Shown here piece after piece: positions 1 through 12,521 of a stretch of DNA of 64,000 nucleotides. Source of the DNA: Malania oleifera. Taxonomy: Eukaryota; Streptophyta; Magnoliopsida; Santalales; Ximeniaceae. A model generated the notes under the pieces. The model did not search any database, was not told the DNA's origin, and saw nothing but the letters and a program-made list of their open reading frames with translations. Positions within the stretch are counted from its first letter, which is position 1, and each line of letters opens with the position of its first letter. The stretch lies in the NCBI RefSeq assembly GCF_029873635.1, contig NC_080422.1, forward strand, positions 12,927,936-12,991,935, read 5' to 3'. The position numbers and the translations under genes are program-made.

Positions 1-354
1 ATGTAGGTAAGTGATGTAGGTGGTAATTGATTATGCCTGGAGTGTACCAAAACATGGGCATATTTTTAAATTCCTAGAATGTGTGGTAATGATGCAAAAA
101 TTTTTGTGAACCTAATGACTCCTTATAACTAAGCTCATTGTTAGCATACACTAAGAAGTTCGATATAGTGAAACCTTAAATCAAATGTCACAATCTTTCC
201 CATTATTGGCTAGACAATCTTCTTGGTGAATGTCATCATCTGCACTGTAACTATTGGCATTGATCTTGTACTTTAGGTTAAGAGTGGAAGTTGTATTCTT
301 CTATTTTTTATGGCTTATTTCCATAGCGTAAAAATTGCACCCCCTCTATTCTCA
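1..354 (-). mobile_element. Ty3/gypsy LTR, partial (3' LTR of the element ending at 5711)
   Basis: This stretch repeats 5332-5711 in direct orientation with scattered substitutions and small indels; for example both carry the string gctagacaatcttctt. It is cut by the window start. Because the gag and protease remains between the two copies read on the minus strand, this left copy is the 3' LTR. The match ends at ctca (354), equivalent to the LTR end at 5711. RT-like sequence starts directly beside it, so the 3' part of pol and the polypurine tract are missing. Confidence 0.75.
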
Positions 355-780
355 CGGTGTTTTGGAAGGACATATATATTCTGCTTCCAATAACTCTTTA
401 AGTTGCTTCCTTAACTCTGCTAACTCTCGAGGCACCACCCAATATTGCCCTTTAGCAAGAGGCTTCATCCTTAGTAATAACTCGATCTCATGCTCCACAC
501 CTTGTCATGGTGGTGAGTTATGAGGTAGCTTGTCTAGCATCACAACTTTATATTCATATTTAGTCAACTTGGATGACCATATGAACCCGCTCTTGGCCTA
601 CTTCTTCATTCACCACCGTGGCTAGATGCCTATTCACCCCCTCTCAACCCTTTCTTGAGTTACATGGCTAAGAGAAATGTTTCATCAGCCCCTTTCTTCT
701 CAATGGCTTGTACCATGTAAGGATAGTCTCCATCAGATAGAGGAAACTAGAAAATGACATCAATACCGCCTTGATCTTTT
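355..780 (-). pseudogene. Ty3/gypsy pol fragment (end of protease, start of reverse transcriptase)
   Basis: Read on the minus strand, this encodes the run-in to a gypsy reverse transcriptase: a degenerate HEIELL block, then PRELAELRKQLKELLEA, then EYICPSKTP. That is the conserved N-terminal arrangement of plant Ty3/gypsy RT. Upstream, at about 650-780, are protease-end remains (FPLSDGDYP, VQAIEKKGADE). Stops interrupt the frame, so it is dead. The catalytic RT palm, RNase H and integrase are absent; the sequence runs straight into the LTR at 354, implying a large internal deletion. Confidence 0.7.
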
Positions 781-1191
781 TTTCTTTTTTCTTTTATATA
801 TATATATATTTGTAAAAAAGCGGCACCTCCTAAATTTTATTAGAAAACCCCTCACTTATGGTGGAGGAAAACCGTGGTTATAATTTTGAGACTTTGGGAG
901 AACAAAAGCAAATTCCAAAACCCTAAAACTAACTTAACCAACATAAACCAAAGCAAAAAACCAAACACCAGCAACCAAAAAACCTAAGAAAATAAACCAC
1001 TAAAAGTGTAATAACACAAAACATCATGAGCGCAAAGAAGGAAAACCCAACAAGTCCAATCGAATCATTCCCCTAACTTGTTGAGGAAGATCATCTTGAC
1101 AACTATATGATCGAGAAATACTAGATTCACCCTGTTTGGCAAAGAAATCTGCACTTTTATACGCCTCCCTATAAATATGTTCCATTTTGAA

Positions 1192-1797
1192 CTATATGCC
1201 TCTTAATGCTAACATAAGTTCTTCCCACAAATCCCATAAGTTCCAAACCGAGCACTTCTCAGAATTTATCCATTGATCCAACAAAGCAGAGTCACATGCA
1301 ATCTCCACTTGATCAAATTCGAGATCTTTGCACAGATTAATCCCTAAAATAATCGCCTTCAATTCAGCCATGCTATTTGTTCCATAACCCAATAGTGAGG
1401 AAAAAATTGCTTTAAATAAACCTTTTTCATCTCTTATCACGCCTCCACCACCACAATTCCTTGGGTTACCTTTACAGCTCCTATCCACATTCAATTTAAC
1501 CCAACCAATCTCATGTTTACACCATCTGACTACACGAGGAAGACGAACCCCCACATTTATTACTTGAATATCCAAAGCACGAAGGACTGCAATATTCGTG
1601 CAAGAAGCAGGTGCACATTTATTTAACTTATATGAAATGGGTCTCGGCCAATATTTAATATCCAGCCACACAGTTCTAACTGAATCATGAATTGATTCCA
1701 TCCTGGCTCTACATCGATGAGTCCAGAGTCTCCAGATGATGAGACTAGGTATAAGACCTACCAAAATGCCTAACTGTGAGGCCCATCTTGCACACAA
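1192..1797 (-). pseudogene. LINE copy A: RNase H domain and linker
   Basis: This 201-codon open frame ends in an RNase H of the RVT_3 type: KLNVDRSCKGNP (first catalytic Asp), GGGGVIRDE, NSMAELKAI (Glu) and ACDSALL (Asp). An RNase H placed after the RT is a known trait of a subset of plant L1 LINEs. The frame stops a few codons after the domain, where the copy at 29735 reads on for about 50 codons, so the C-terminal part is lost. The glycine normally following NVD is Arg here. It is a remnant, not an independent gene. Confidence 0.8.
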
Positions 1798-2828
1798 CTA
1801 AACTAGACATTAACTCTGCCTTTTCAAGTACTCGTTGCCATACAACTAACACCCAACGCCACTGCTGCTTTTTTCCATACCTCCTGAGCAAAAGATCCGG
1901 TGCAAAACACATGGTCTAGAGATTCAATTTTGGCATTTGAACAACAATCACATTGAGAGGCCATCTGGACACCTACTTCTTTAATATGAGTATCAACGAG
2001 AAGACAAGCAAACCAAGACTTCTACATACAAATTGACACCCTTTTTGGTAATATAGGATGCCAGATCCATTTTGCAACTGAGAATTCCTCTTTATGCTTC
2101 CTTATAATTTCCCAAGCACTTGCCGTGGTGAATTTCCCATCTATTGAAGGTTCCCAAATTACTGTGTCTGGACCCTCCTTGCAAGAAATAGCCGAGTTCA
2201 TTACTTCCTCAGCCTGATCTTCACCCAACAGATCCACTAATAAATCAACATTTCACCCATCTCTATCCCAACAATCTCGAGTTCGAAGCTTATGGTTATT
2301 GATATCCTAAACCTTAGCACAAAGGGAGCCGGAGGCTAACCAACGATCAAACCAGAAAGAAGCTGACCCTTCTTTAATTCGAACACGGACATGCTCTAAA
2401 ACTTCAGGAATCACACGAACAATTGATCTCCAAAATCTGGTTTCTTTCTCTAGTTTCATTTCTCTCAAGTGGTGTTTCTTATACAAATACTTGGCTTTAA
2501 AGAATTGAGTCCACAGATTATCCATAGTTAACCATCTCCACACAAACTTCATATGCAATGATTTTTTTACCTCCTCCAAATCCCTAATACTCAAACCACC
2601 CTCACAAACACGCTTACATATATTAGACTAGGATCACCAATTCCTTTTCCTTTTGTCATTTACTCCACTCCAAAAAAAATTTCGATAACATAGAATTTAT
2701 CTTTTTGAAGACAGTAGTAGGAATGTCCAATACCGCCAATTGATGATAATTCATGCTTAATTAAAATTAGGCGGCCCCCTTGAGATAAAAGCTTAAATTT
2801 CCAACCCGCTATCTTTTTCCTCAATTTA

Positions 2829-3140
2829 TTAACTAGGGAGACGACCTGATACCAAAGGAACACCCAAATATGTAGTGGGAAAACCTCCTTCTGCAAAGCC
2901 AGTCGTCCTTAACAGAGATCTCTTCCGAGCAAAAGCAATTCTCTTTGACAAAAAAATACTTGACTTTTCTTTATTTATCAATTGACCAGACCAATCCTCA
3001 TACTTCTTCAAAGTCTTAATAAGCATTCGAATGGAACTTCTCTTGCCATTGGCAAAAATAAGAATGTCATTCGCATAGAGAAGGTGAGATACCAAAGGCG
3101 CCCCACGAGGATGATAGTAAGCCCCTATCTTGTTCTTCAT
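2829..3140 (-). pseudogene. LINE copy A: reverse transcriptase palm fragment
   Basis: The frame includes HPRGAPLVSHLLYANDILIF, the RT palm region holding the [FY]xDD catalytic box. Here the box reads YAND, whereas the copies at 24740 and 27793 keep YADD, so one catalytic aspartate is substituted. Further on, GGFPTTYLGVPL matches the conserved LINE block following the active site. The frame breaks just afterwards. Inactive. Confidence 0.8.
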
Positions 3141-3368
3141 AAAATTTTTCTTTAGAAGCTGAGAGAGAACTTCCTGTAAAATAATAAATAGATAAAGAGA
3201 TAAAGGATCTCCTTAGCGAAGCCCTCGAGAAGATTTAAAGAAACCTTTATAAGTGTCATTCATCATAATGGAGAACTAAGGAGAGGAAATACATTCCGCC
3301 ACTAAACCACAGAATCTTCGTGAGAAACCAAAGCTTTCTAGAACCAAATTTAAAAATTCCCAATCGAA

Positions 3369-4712
3369 ATCATCCGTTGGCAAAATTATGAAATTTGCAT
3401 GTTCCATCATTGTCCAAGCTTCACAATCATTTGCTTGGTTACTCCCAAATGAGGTTGAGCTGCGGAGTTAACTGCTTTCATGCGTCTTGAGTCATTCCCC
3501 AAGTTCAAGTTGAGCTTTTTCCTATGGGTAGCCCCATTGTCCACCTAGCACGGGTCTTCTTCCCATTAATCTTCAGATCTACAAACATGAACACTTTTGC
3601 TTGGGTAACTTTTGGTTATTTTGTTTGCCTCTCCAATGTGTTGAGTGACCACATTGCATCCATCCTCAAGGTTTCCTCCACATCATCTCCTAGTGCCTCT
3701 CTCACAATGGAATCTTGCAAAGCATTAAGTGATAACTTGTGAGGGCAGTCAACAACTATTGGAGCCTCGACATAAGAAGCATGTCATCCTACCCTTACCA
3801 TTGGGTTTGTGCTTCTTGAAAGACTTTCCCCTATTTCCACCCATGCCACTCTCTTTGGACATCATGGAACCTTCTCTCTAGCATAGTCAATCCAGCATTC
3901 TGTGATAGCTTGTGCAGCAGGCAAGTCTTAAGCTCTTTGTTGATGAAGTTCTACCCTAGCCCATGGTTTCAACCCCTCAAGAAAATAGAACAACTTGTTT
4001 TTCTCTAACATGTCTTAGATATCAAACATCAAAGTAAAGAATTGTTTCACATACTCCCTAATTGTACTAGTGTGCTTAAGGTCTTGCAATTTGCACTGAG
4101 CATTATACTCAACATTTTGAGGAAAGAATTGGTCTTTGAGTTGTGTGTTCAAGTTTGCCCAACAATTAATTACACACCTTCCATTCTGTATCTCATCGTA
4201 CTTGGTGTGCCTCTGCAGCTTAGCGCCCCACTTAAGAACATTGGTGCCACAAATGCTTTTGTCGCCTTTAATTCAATCCTAGCCTGACAAAAGTAATGTT
4301 CTCAAATAAAAAATTCTCCAACTCTTAAGCATCGCTGGCACCCCCATATGCTTTGGATTCTAGGAACTTTGTTCTTCCATACATGCCTTGTAGTGTTGGA
4401 ATTCTCAGAGCATGAACTATCAAGTTCATCTTGGCATTCTAGTCTCCCAACTAGATTTGTAAAGCTTCTATAGTAGCACGAAAGGCCTCTAACATTTCCT
4501 CAATGGAACATTGTTGATGTTTTTGTGATTTGTCCAATACATCAATACGTTCAAGAAGTTTTGGCCACTCCATGGCCAAATGGTTGGCTAAATTAGCTTG
4601 TGCCTCTAGCACCTTAATTCTCTTAGAATTGGTTGACATGGTCTTTGCTGATGCTTCACACGATCCCACAATACTAAGGCAACCAAATTTACGTATCAAT
4701 TAACCAAGCTTT
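3369..4712 (-). pseudogene. Ty3/gypsy gag and protease, degenerate
   Basis: On the minus strand, 4451-4699 is an 82-codon frame starting just inside the degenerate primer-binding site. It is likely the gag N-terminus, with a helical KLLERIDVLDKSQKHQQC segment. About 3900-4290 gives the core of a plant retrotransposon gag: LQDLKHTSTIREYVKQF, LEGLKPWARVELHQQ, DLPAAQA. Toward 3370-3430 the reading MMEHANFIILPTDDFD resembles the protease end and is cut there by LINE copy A. In-frame stops (for example between FDI and DML) show it is inactive. Confidence 0.7.
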
Positions 4713-4718
4713 GACATT

Positions 4719-5711
4719 GTCATGGGTCGAACACTTATACCATATAAAAGGTCATGCGGCATTAATTAAAGCACCCTTGCTTAACTAGTCAGCCGAGTAT
4801 ACCATGATTTACCGCAAGAACACATTCACAATTGCTGAATGAAAGGTAAGTGGAAGCAATAAGCAATTTGTAAGCAAATGACAGTTGTGCGGTTTACATT
4901 GAAGCAACACAATTCATTAACACCACCTTTGTAGGCAATGTGTATTTAGCAAGGGAGAAAACTAAGATAAGCACATTTACAAATGCTAGTGAGTTTTACA
5001 ATGATTGATGAACACTCACCCTCCTCCAAAGAGCTTTATATGCAATTCTAGCTTTGGCACTAGGAAAGATCAAATTGACTGAGGAGCCGTACTCCCACTT
5101 TACACTAAGGCATAAACACACTCAATGAACAAAACCTATAATTTGCACGTCGGTTACCCTTTCCTTGCACACAAGGCAAGCTGTCACAGACAAACAACAT
5201 AATACCCTGAACAAGTTTGGCTCGTGACACTTTGCTTTTTCAAAAAGGTTTTCATTGTAGTGCTACATCTTATGTTTGGAATACTAAAATGCCACCCATT
5301 TTCATTGTAACCATATTGCCACTAGATGTGGGAAGTGGCGTAGGTGGTAATTGGTCATACCTGGAGTCGTAATTTTTAACTATAAACCAAAACATGGGCA
5401 TATTTTTACATTCCCATAATGTGTAGTAATGATGTAAACGTTTTTGTGAACCAAATGAGCCCTTATGGTTGAGTTCATTATTAGCATATATTAACCAGTT
5501 TGGTACAGTAAGACCTCAAATCAGATGTCATGATCTTTCCCATTATTGGCTAGACAATCTTCTTAATGAAGATCCATCATCTGCAACTGCAAATCTGCAC
5601 AGTAACTATTGGCATTGATCTTGTACTTCAGATCAAGTTTAGATGCTGTATTTTTTCTGTTTTTATTGCTTATTTCCATGGCAAACAAATTTTATGCCCC
5701 CTCCATTCTCA
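4719..5711 (-). mobile_element. Ty3/gypsy 5' LTR (about 990 bp) with degenerate primer-binding site
   Basis: The right end (5332-5711) matches the partial LTR at 1-354; the left part matches, in reverse, the LTR fragment at 24175-24509. The inner end aligns with the 24.5-kb copy, where the LTR is followed by a clear initiator-Met primer-binding site; here that site (4705-4718) is badly decayed. Ends read TGAG... and ...GACA in element orientation. Divergence from the partner LTR is clear by eye, so the insertion is old. Confidence 0.7.
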
Positions 5712-5780
5712 CCATATCATATTTATTTGCTTCAAAAAGGATCTTATTGCAAGGTGGTTTAATCCATAGAAAACCCATGA

Positions 5781-5897
5781 TTAACATGGAATGCTACTGC
5801 TTCTGCTGAACCAGCCAATATTTTTGACATGAAAAATGTTGGAGTTGCAACCCCGACGTTACAGGAATGGTGCGAGTCGGACATATCCTCTGCTTGA
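5781..5897 (+). pseudogene. Possible C-terminal exon remnant of an unidentified host gene
   Basis: Just right of the gypsy LTR, a 38-codon frame ends at a TGA (5895-5897). Its composition is protein-like, including NVGVATPTLQEWCESDISSA. An AATAAA lies about 80 bases downstream (near 5975), as in a 3' UTR. No splice acceptor in the right phase was found, and an in-frame TGA lies immediately before. I do not recognise the family. It could be the tail of a gene destroyed by the LTR insertion, or chance. Confidence 0.2.
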
Positions 5898-8630
5898 CAA
5901 GTTGAGTGATTACTTCGCCAGCTGTCTTGTGCTGTCAGGATGACATAAGAGCCGCTTCTTTCTTCCTGCTTTGAATAAATGGAATATGTGGTTGGTTCCT
6001 GCCTCAAACTGCTAGCTGTACGAAAACTGCTTTTGTATACATTTCAATTGATAATTGCCATAAGGTTTTTTCATGTGCTCAAGGATGGCCCATTGCCCTT
6101 TCCCATGATTAGTAAACTCAGTTCATCCATTTACATTGAATGGAACCAACAGAGTCAGCTTTTGGGGTGATATGATCTGGGTTTCAGCAATTTGCACTAC
6201 TGAGTCGAGTGTCATTTTTTTTTTCTCTATCTTTTCTCTTTTTCCCTGTGTCTGTTATGGCTTTATTTTATCAATAAGGGTTGACAAAAGAACTCAGTTA
6301 GTGTCCAAAACTGCCGAACGGATAGGGTCCTACAAGTGTCCATCCGATCACGTTCAGCAATCTCTGAATGTATTGACCCATCACCAATGATGTAATGTGG
6401 GACCATTTTGGGGGTAATGGGCAAGTATCTTTTTCTTGGGGAAAATGATCAAATTCAGTTGCACTCATCATACGCCATACATGAGAAACTGCTTGGAAAT
6501 ACCAGTAAATAGCAGAAACAGAGGGCTATAGTGTCTCTCTGTTCTTCTATATGAAGAGGCAGGCTAGTGTTAGTGGCAGAGGTCATTTTGGAGCTGCATA
6601 TTTCATGTCCTTCCCAGTTCCCCATGGTGTCACAGCCTTGTGCACCAAGTGTTGCATTTTAAATGATTTTCCATTGATATTAGATCCTGCCTTGGCTCAT
6701 TGTCGTGGACATGTGTCATTTGAATGCCGTCTTTGTTGTTCTGCTTGCCATGATTCTTAAATTGCCTTTCGACTGCAATATGGAAATGGATTCAGCTGTC
6801 TTAACTTTGGTAAAATTTTAATGGTTTGACTATATAAACCATGAAGAAAACACCAGTGCTTTTAGCGTAAAAGCACAAAATAGCTGCATGTACTCCAATT
6901 CATACCAAAGGGTGGAATGCATAAAGCAATCAGCAGGGTGTTTTTAAACCATGCCTTTCTTAACTTGTTCTCTTTTTTCCTTTTTATTTTTTTTAATTCT
7001 TTTCTCATATATATGTATTAGTATGGATAAATATGGGTTACCCTTGTGGTGGTGGTAGTGACAATGCTCGTCACAATGGAAATTGTGGCAGTGGCAGCTG
7101 TGGCGGTGGAGATGAAAAGTAATGGGGGTGTGGGTGGGGGTGTTGCAGGCGGAGGCGAAAAGTGATAAGAGGTGAAGTGGTGGGGGGAAGGAAGTGACTG
7201 GCACGGCCGTGATGTTGATCCAAAGGTAGAATGGTAGAGATTGTTAGGTTAGTCATTTTTCTGTTGATTTTAAATTGTCATTTGCACAATAGCAGTTTTT
7301 AACCTACTTAATGTAAAGGGTCCTCTTTTGACAGCGGTCCAAAAAATAATTATCTTCTACAAACATATTCATGCGATACTTATGACTTGTGATACAAAAT
7401 GGCATAACATATTCTCAAAGCCTAGTTTCTCATAAAATGGTATTATTACATATAGTTATAACAAAAACGACACCTGTAAATTCAAATAGAAATTTTAATG
7501 CGGTGCAAAACCAGATGCTAGCTAATATGTAAACAGCTGCGTGATATTATTACATAACTTTTTTTTCTTCCGATTTTCACCTAATGGTGTTGAGCTTGAG
7601 CTGAAATTTAGGGGCAAAAACTGAGGAGACATGTTCACATTCAATGTAGAGACAAGCTCAGATGGAATCACTAGTCTCTGCTTTCTAGTAAGTTGAAATA
7701 TTAGAGGGGTGTAAAGTTTGGAGACATAAGAAAGATATAAAGTGAAGGAAGAGGGAAAATGTTTTTCTTTCAAGTTGAACAATTTTTATGAACTCAAATA
7801 AAAAATAACTTTTTGGCTAGGTAAGTTGACAAGGAACATGGTTCTCTCTCTCTCTCTCTACTTTCTTTCTTCCTTTCTCTTTCGTCAAGCATGGGTAATA
7901 TATATATATATATATATATTTTAAATACTTTTGGACCTACCCATTTCATTTTCTTACTTTTTTATCTCTTAATTTTTACCTAAGGTGATTGCTTTTTTCA
8001 TTCCTTGTCTGTTTGTCAGTCAACTCTCCTGCCATACCATACACGGTTATTGGAACACCTAAAACAAGCGGATCATTCATTTGTTTATTTATTTATTTAT
8101 TATAAAAGAAGAAGGCAGCATCATAATGGTTAACTTTTCTTGACTTCACATTGTGGTCAACTGTTCACAATGGGGCTGCATAGCATGTGGGCCTGCACCC
8201 ACATACATCAGCCAGGAGTGACCCATCAATCCAAATCCAGCATGCAAAACTTGACCTACCAAAACTCAAATTTTTTAAAGAAGCCAATAGGCCCACAATT
8301 GCAACACCATAAGCCTGATTGAGACTGATGGGTCAATTTTTGTTGGTATGGGGCATGTCTTTATGTCAATAGATGAGATTCATGGGGGCCCACAAATGAA
8401 GCCCAACTTTCTTCCTTCGGGTTCACACCATAAGTCATGTGCTTGCTTCAAAGACACGAAAGCTAAGCTGAATGAATGCCTATCCTTTTTTTTTTTTTTT
8501 TTTTTCTTTCTTTTGCCTTTTGGCATGATAGGGGATGAATCTTCATGCTTCCTTTATATATATATATAGTGTGTGTGTGTGTGAGTGCGCCATGTATGAA
8601 TGCAGCACAAGCATGTCTTAATATGTGGGT
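5898..8630. other. Intergenic, no gene recognised
   Basis: No coding structure is supported. It holds simple sequence: a G-rich GTG/GGN imperfect repeat at about 7040-7200, a short (CT)n at about 7842-7860, (TA)n near 7897-7919, and a 21-base T run near 8486-8506. Short open frames here look like chance or low-complexity frames. Confidence 0.6.
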
Positions 8631-8631
8631 T

Positions 8632-9605
8632 AGATGTTTGAAATTTTAAAGGAGGGTGTGTGTTTTTGCTGTAGTGCAAGAGGCATTTGTGTGTTTTTAC
8701 CATATATAATATGTGTGTTTGTGTTAGAGAGAGAGAGAGAGAGAGCAAATGTGAACCCTTAATTTTTCGGTCTTGATTTTATCAATTTTAAAATTTTTCA
8801 CGACACACGTGCATCAAATATCAACTTTCTTGAAAATTTAATGAAGATACATATTTTTCTTGAAATTTCAAATTTTTTTTTAATGAATTGCACTAGAATT
8901 TGATGAAGAAAATAAATATTTCTTAATATCTGAGAAAATACAAATTTAGAGAAAGATAGAAGTATCAAAAAATCAAATATTAGAAGAGATCTATAAATTT
9001 TTTTGAAATATCAGGAGGTCAATTAAATGTTTGAAATTTTAAGGGAGGGTGTCTTTTTACTATAGTGTAAGAGGCATTGGTGTTTCTTGTTGGGAATTAA
9101 GAACAAATTCCCGAAACTTGTGAGAAACAAAATAGAGAAAGAATACACGTCAAAGAAAAATTCAACCACACGCACAAGATAATATTTACGTGGTTCGGTA
9201 ATTTTGCCTACGTTCACAGAGTTGTAGGGATTTCAATATTATCAGGAAGAAAAAACACAAAGAGTGCGGCCATACAATGCTCTCCCTATCGCTCTCTCGC
9301 AAGTATGACCACAAAAAAGCTAATCACCCAAAAGCAATCATTTTATATGTTGCGCTTAGGATTCCGTTCCGAATGGGTGATACAATCTTTACGGTTCAAG
9401 TCTTCACTCCATGGATTAAGTCTTAGGATAGAAATCTCTCATTAAATAAAGGTCGGGTCATCATCCAAATTTAACACAAACTAGACTCTACAAAAGTCCA
9501 ACATTTCTTACCATGTATAATACGTGTGTTTGTGTCTTAGAGAGAGAGAGCAAATGTGAACCCTTAATATTTTTAGTCTTGATTTTATAAATTTTAAAAT
9601 TTCAC
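8632..9605. repeat. Direct duplication of a ~170-bp segment (8632-8805 and 9027-9087 + 9509-9605)
   Basis: Both copies start with gtttgaaattttaa, pass through ggaggg and aagaggcatt, then a (GA)n tract and gcaaatgtgaacccttaat, and end in an attttaaaattt block. The second copy is interrupted by the solo LTR at 9088-9503; removing that and one TTTCT restores the alignment. The duplication therefore preceded the LTR insertion. Confidence 0.8.
9088..9503. mobile_element. Solo LTR, 416 bp, with perfect 5-bp target duplication
   Basis: It starts TGTTGG and ends CCAACA. It is flanked by TTTCT at 9083-9087 and again at 9504-9508. It contains the acgtggttcgg motif often seen in plant LTRs. No internal retroelement coding sequence, primer-binding site or second LTR is present, so it is a solo LTR left by LTR-LTR recombination. 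The copia or gypsy family was not determined. Confidence 0.85.
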
Positions 9606-12505
9606 AAACCCATTCTAGAACAATGTTCTTAGTTTTTAATTATTGCTAGTGCATCATTTAGTGTATTAAAAAAAAGGCTATACCTATAATAATGATAATA
9701 ACGATAATAACAATGATGACGAGCACTATATATTTATATGCTGACATTAACATTTTTAGTATTTTGATAGAATGATAGCCTCTAAGTGATTATGAAAGAG
9801 AAGAAAACGAAAAAAGAAATTATAATTAAACTTAGATACTGTTATTGGACATCAAATCATCCACTCAACTTCTCTTTTATATATATATCTTAATCATGTA
9901 GTTAGTAGTGAGCAACTTTGATATTTTTAGTACCCGCATGAGCAATCAACTTTTTAAAAATTATAAATAAATAGTTATAATGTTAATAAATTAATTTCTC
10001 CATTAAAGGAAAGAATATTCAAATATATCCTCTTACATTGTACCATCAAAACCTAACAATTTGATGCCAATAGGAATTGACAAGTTATGGTTGAATGTTT
10101 CTTAGCAACTAGAATTGGCAAAATAGATAAAAATCCATCAATCCGAACAGAATCCGATCCAGTTAAATTGACTCATAACCAGCCCACACATTAAATTAGT
10201 CAAATATGGTTTAAACTTTTTTTTTTTTTTTTTCGCTAACAACTAATGTTTAAACTCATTGATAATATCATATGTTCATGCTTATTAGGCATCATATCAA
10301 TTAGCATAAGCTTTATTGGCCAATGACTAGTCCCAAACTCCCAACTCTTGCACATCTACCCTATGCCCACATTCAAACTCAAGCCCAATACTTAGTTTTC
10401 TTATGATCAAAATAAAAGTCTCCAAATTCATATTTTGAAAAATAAAAAAATTATAATTTTGTGGTTAGTTATTAAAATTTTAATATATAACCCAAGTATA
10501 ATTTTAAAAATAACTTCAGTTATTGTGTTACAAAATAAATTATTCATTGGATGATAAAAAAAAGTTATATTAGGGATGAGAAAGACGGATTATCCGCCAT
10601 ACGTCACGGATTATCCCATCCGAATCATCATAAATTCGAAACTTAAATGAGTTGGATATGAATCGTAATATCCTTACCCAATAATCCGTCTGATCCGCCA
10701 CGGATTATCTGACCTGATACGCTTTACTAGGTCTATTAGCAACCTTTTTACCAATGGACAAAGTCCAAAATTTTATGGCTTGTGGGAATCAGAGAAAAGA
10801 TAGAATAAAAGAAAAAAAATATTAAAAAACGATACTCATGATAATAGTAATAGAAATTAAAAAAAAAGAAGAAGATAAAAGTGATATAAAGCATTTAAAG
10901 AAGATTTATTTATTATTATTGACTTTATTTTTTGAAATTTTCAAGTAGATGGAACTAATAATTTTATTATAGAAAAAAAAAAAGAAAAAGAAAGAATTAA
11001 AAAATGTAAAATGAGAGAAAAACAAGAAAATAAATTATTTGTGTTGTCGCCCATTTGCCCAATTGATGTGTGTGTAACAAATTTAAAATTAAAATAAAAT
11101 TCTCAATTAAGGAGTAATTTGTTAACTACCTACAAACCCATAACTCTCCCATTATTTACCATAGTGTCTCATTAATTCCTTAAATTTAGAATTGTGTATC
11201 ACGCATATTGTGTGCTTACAGTTAGTATATTCGTGAAACGGGAATTAGATTAACATATGTGTGAGTCTTCTTCTCTTCTTTTCTACTATACCTTTTTTTA
11301 TTAAAAAAATCATTTGATAAATCTTTATCATTGTTTCTTTCATTATCATATAAAAAATTCACCTAAAAAGAAAAAGGAGAAAATTCCTTTAACTAAGAGA
11401 TTTACTTGATTGATCAAGTCCCTTTTGAAAATTGATAGAAGCCCTACCCTACTATTAGGGTAAAGCCTTCATTACTAAGCGCTTAAGCCTAAGATAAGGC
11501 TTGCTTTGCTTACTAATTTTTATAATAGTGGATCAGTAACCTTCTATCATTATTAAAGTTAAAAAAATAAAGGGAAAGAAAAAAAAGAAAGAAAAACATA
11601 CAATTACTTGAGGTAGAGCATACAAATAAATATATGATTTTGGGAGAAAATTGCAACTCTTACACTAATTTCTAAGCAAATATATGAAGCACAAGTAAGG
11701 TAGAAAAGCCAATAAGTTCATAGGAGACTAGAAGTATAAATCTAAAATGTCAGCTTATAAATAGAGAAAAGTTGTGCCAAAGAATCAAGAGGTTAAATGA
11801 AAAGTGATCACCAAATTGCCACTTGTTCATTTCCTATTTAACTACCTAACACTTGTTGAGAAAAAAATTAAAATCAGAAAACAAAATAAAAATGTATTAG
11901 GTGTTCAAGATATGAGTAGATGGTGCAGAGATTTAGATAGTTGTGAATTGTATAATGAAGTTCATATAGAAAGTTACGAGTCCCAATCCAATAAAAAACC
12001 AACAAAAAAAGAATATTCACATGCAGAAGAAGCAAGAGAGTCTTACATTTTCTTTTGTCGCTCTACACCATTTAAATTTGTACATATATAATTTACTTGT
12101 ATTGGAGTGGGAAGACTTTTCACCATATTTACCTAATTAACTACGCAAAAGTCAAAATTTTATAATTTAAGGAGCTAAGCTCCATTAGAGAGAAATACAA
12201 TTAAAATATAAAGCTCAATCCATATTAATAAAAATAGAAGTGAAAGACATGAAATTAAAACAAATAATTTACATATTCTATATTGACTTTGTTCTTTGAA
12301 ATTTTCATATAGATAGAACAAGTAATTATATTTTGGAAAAGGAAAGATGGAATAAAAATATTAGAACAGCAAAAAACATTAATCATTAAAGAGAAAAAAT
12401 TTTATGTTACCAAGAGTTTCTTTGCTTTGATATGTTTATATATACTTACATAGGATAGAGTTGTATTCACTTTTTCTAATAAACTAATGAGAACAAATTT
12501 ATTTT
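9606..12505. other. AT-rich intergenic sequence, no gene recognised
   Basis: A long A/T-rich spacer with homopolymer runs. The stretch near 10570-10735 has cggattatcc boxes in both orientations and resembles a hAT-type MITE remnant. Segments near 10919-10990 and 12280-12350 share a weakly similar string (ttgactttrtt, ttgaaattttca), suggesting an old repeat. The 95-codon frame at 11804-12091 has no recognisable domain and is probably chance. Confidence 0.5.
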
Positions 12506-12521
12506 GATAATTAGGGTTTAC

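Larger units (their letters stand above)
781..3368 (-). mobile_element. LINE (plant L1-type with RNase H), copy A, 5'-truncated, nested in the gypsy element
   Basis: The 3' end is at left: a T-rich run with (TA)n at about 775-812, followed by the 3' UTR shared with the copies at 12747, 24740 and 27793 (for example ggcacctcctaaa in minus copies). Minus-strand reading gives RT palm remains (2829-3140), thumb (2660-2896), connection and zinc-binding region (2022-2594) and RNase H (1192-1797), in LINE order. The 5' end is truncated at about 3368, inside the RT sequence that reads WEFLNLV (WDFLNLV in the copy at 24740). Endonuclease and ORF1 are missing. It interrupts gypsy protease coding sequence, so it inserted after the gypsy element. 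Confidence 0.85.

Noticed and set aside
6944-7256. Histidine/proline-rich proteins on the minus strand
   Set aside because: The frames are translations of a low-complexity GTG/GGN repeat in two overlapping frames; nothing supports a gene.
11804-12091. 95-codon plus-strand frame
   Set aside because: AT-rich, lysine/asparagine-heavy, no domain and no gene context; most likely a chance frame.
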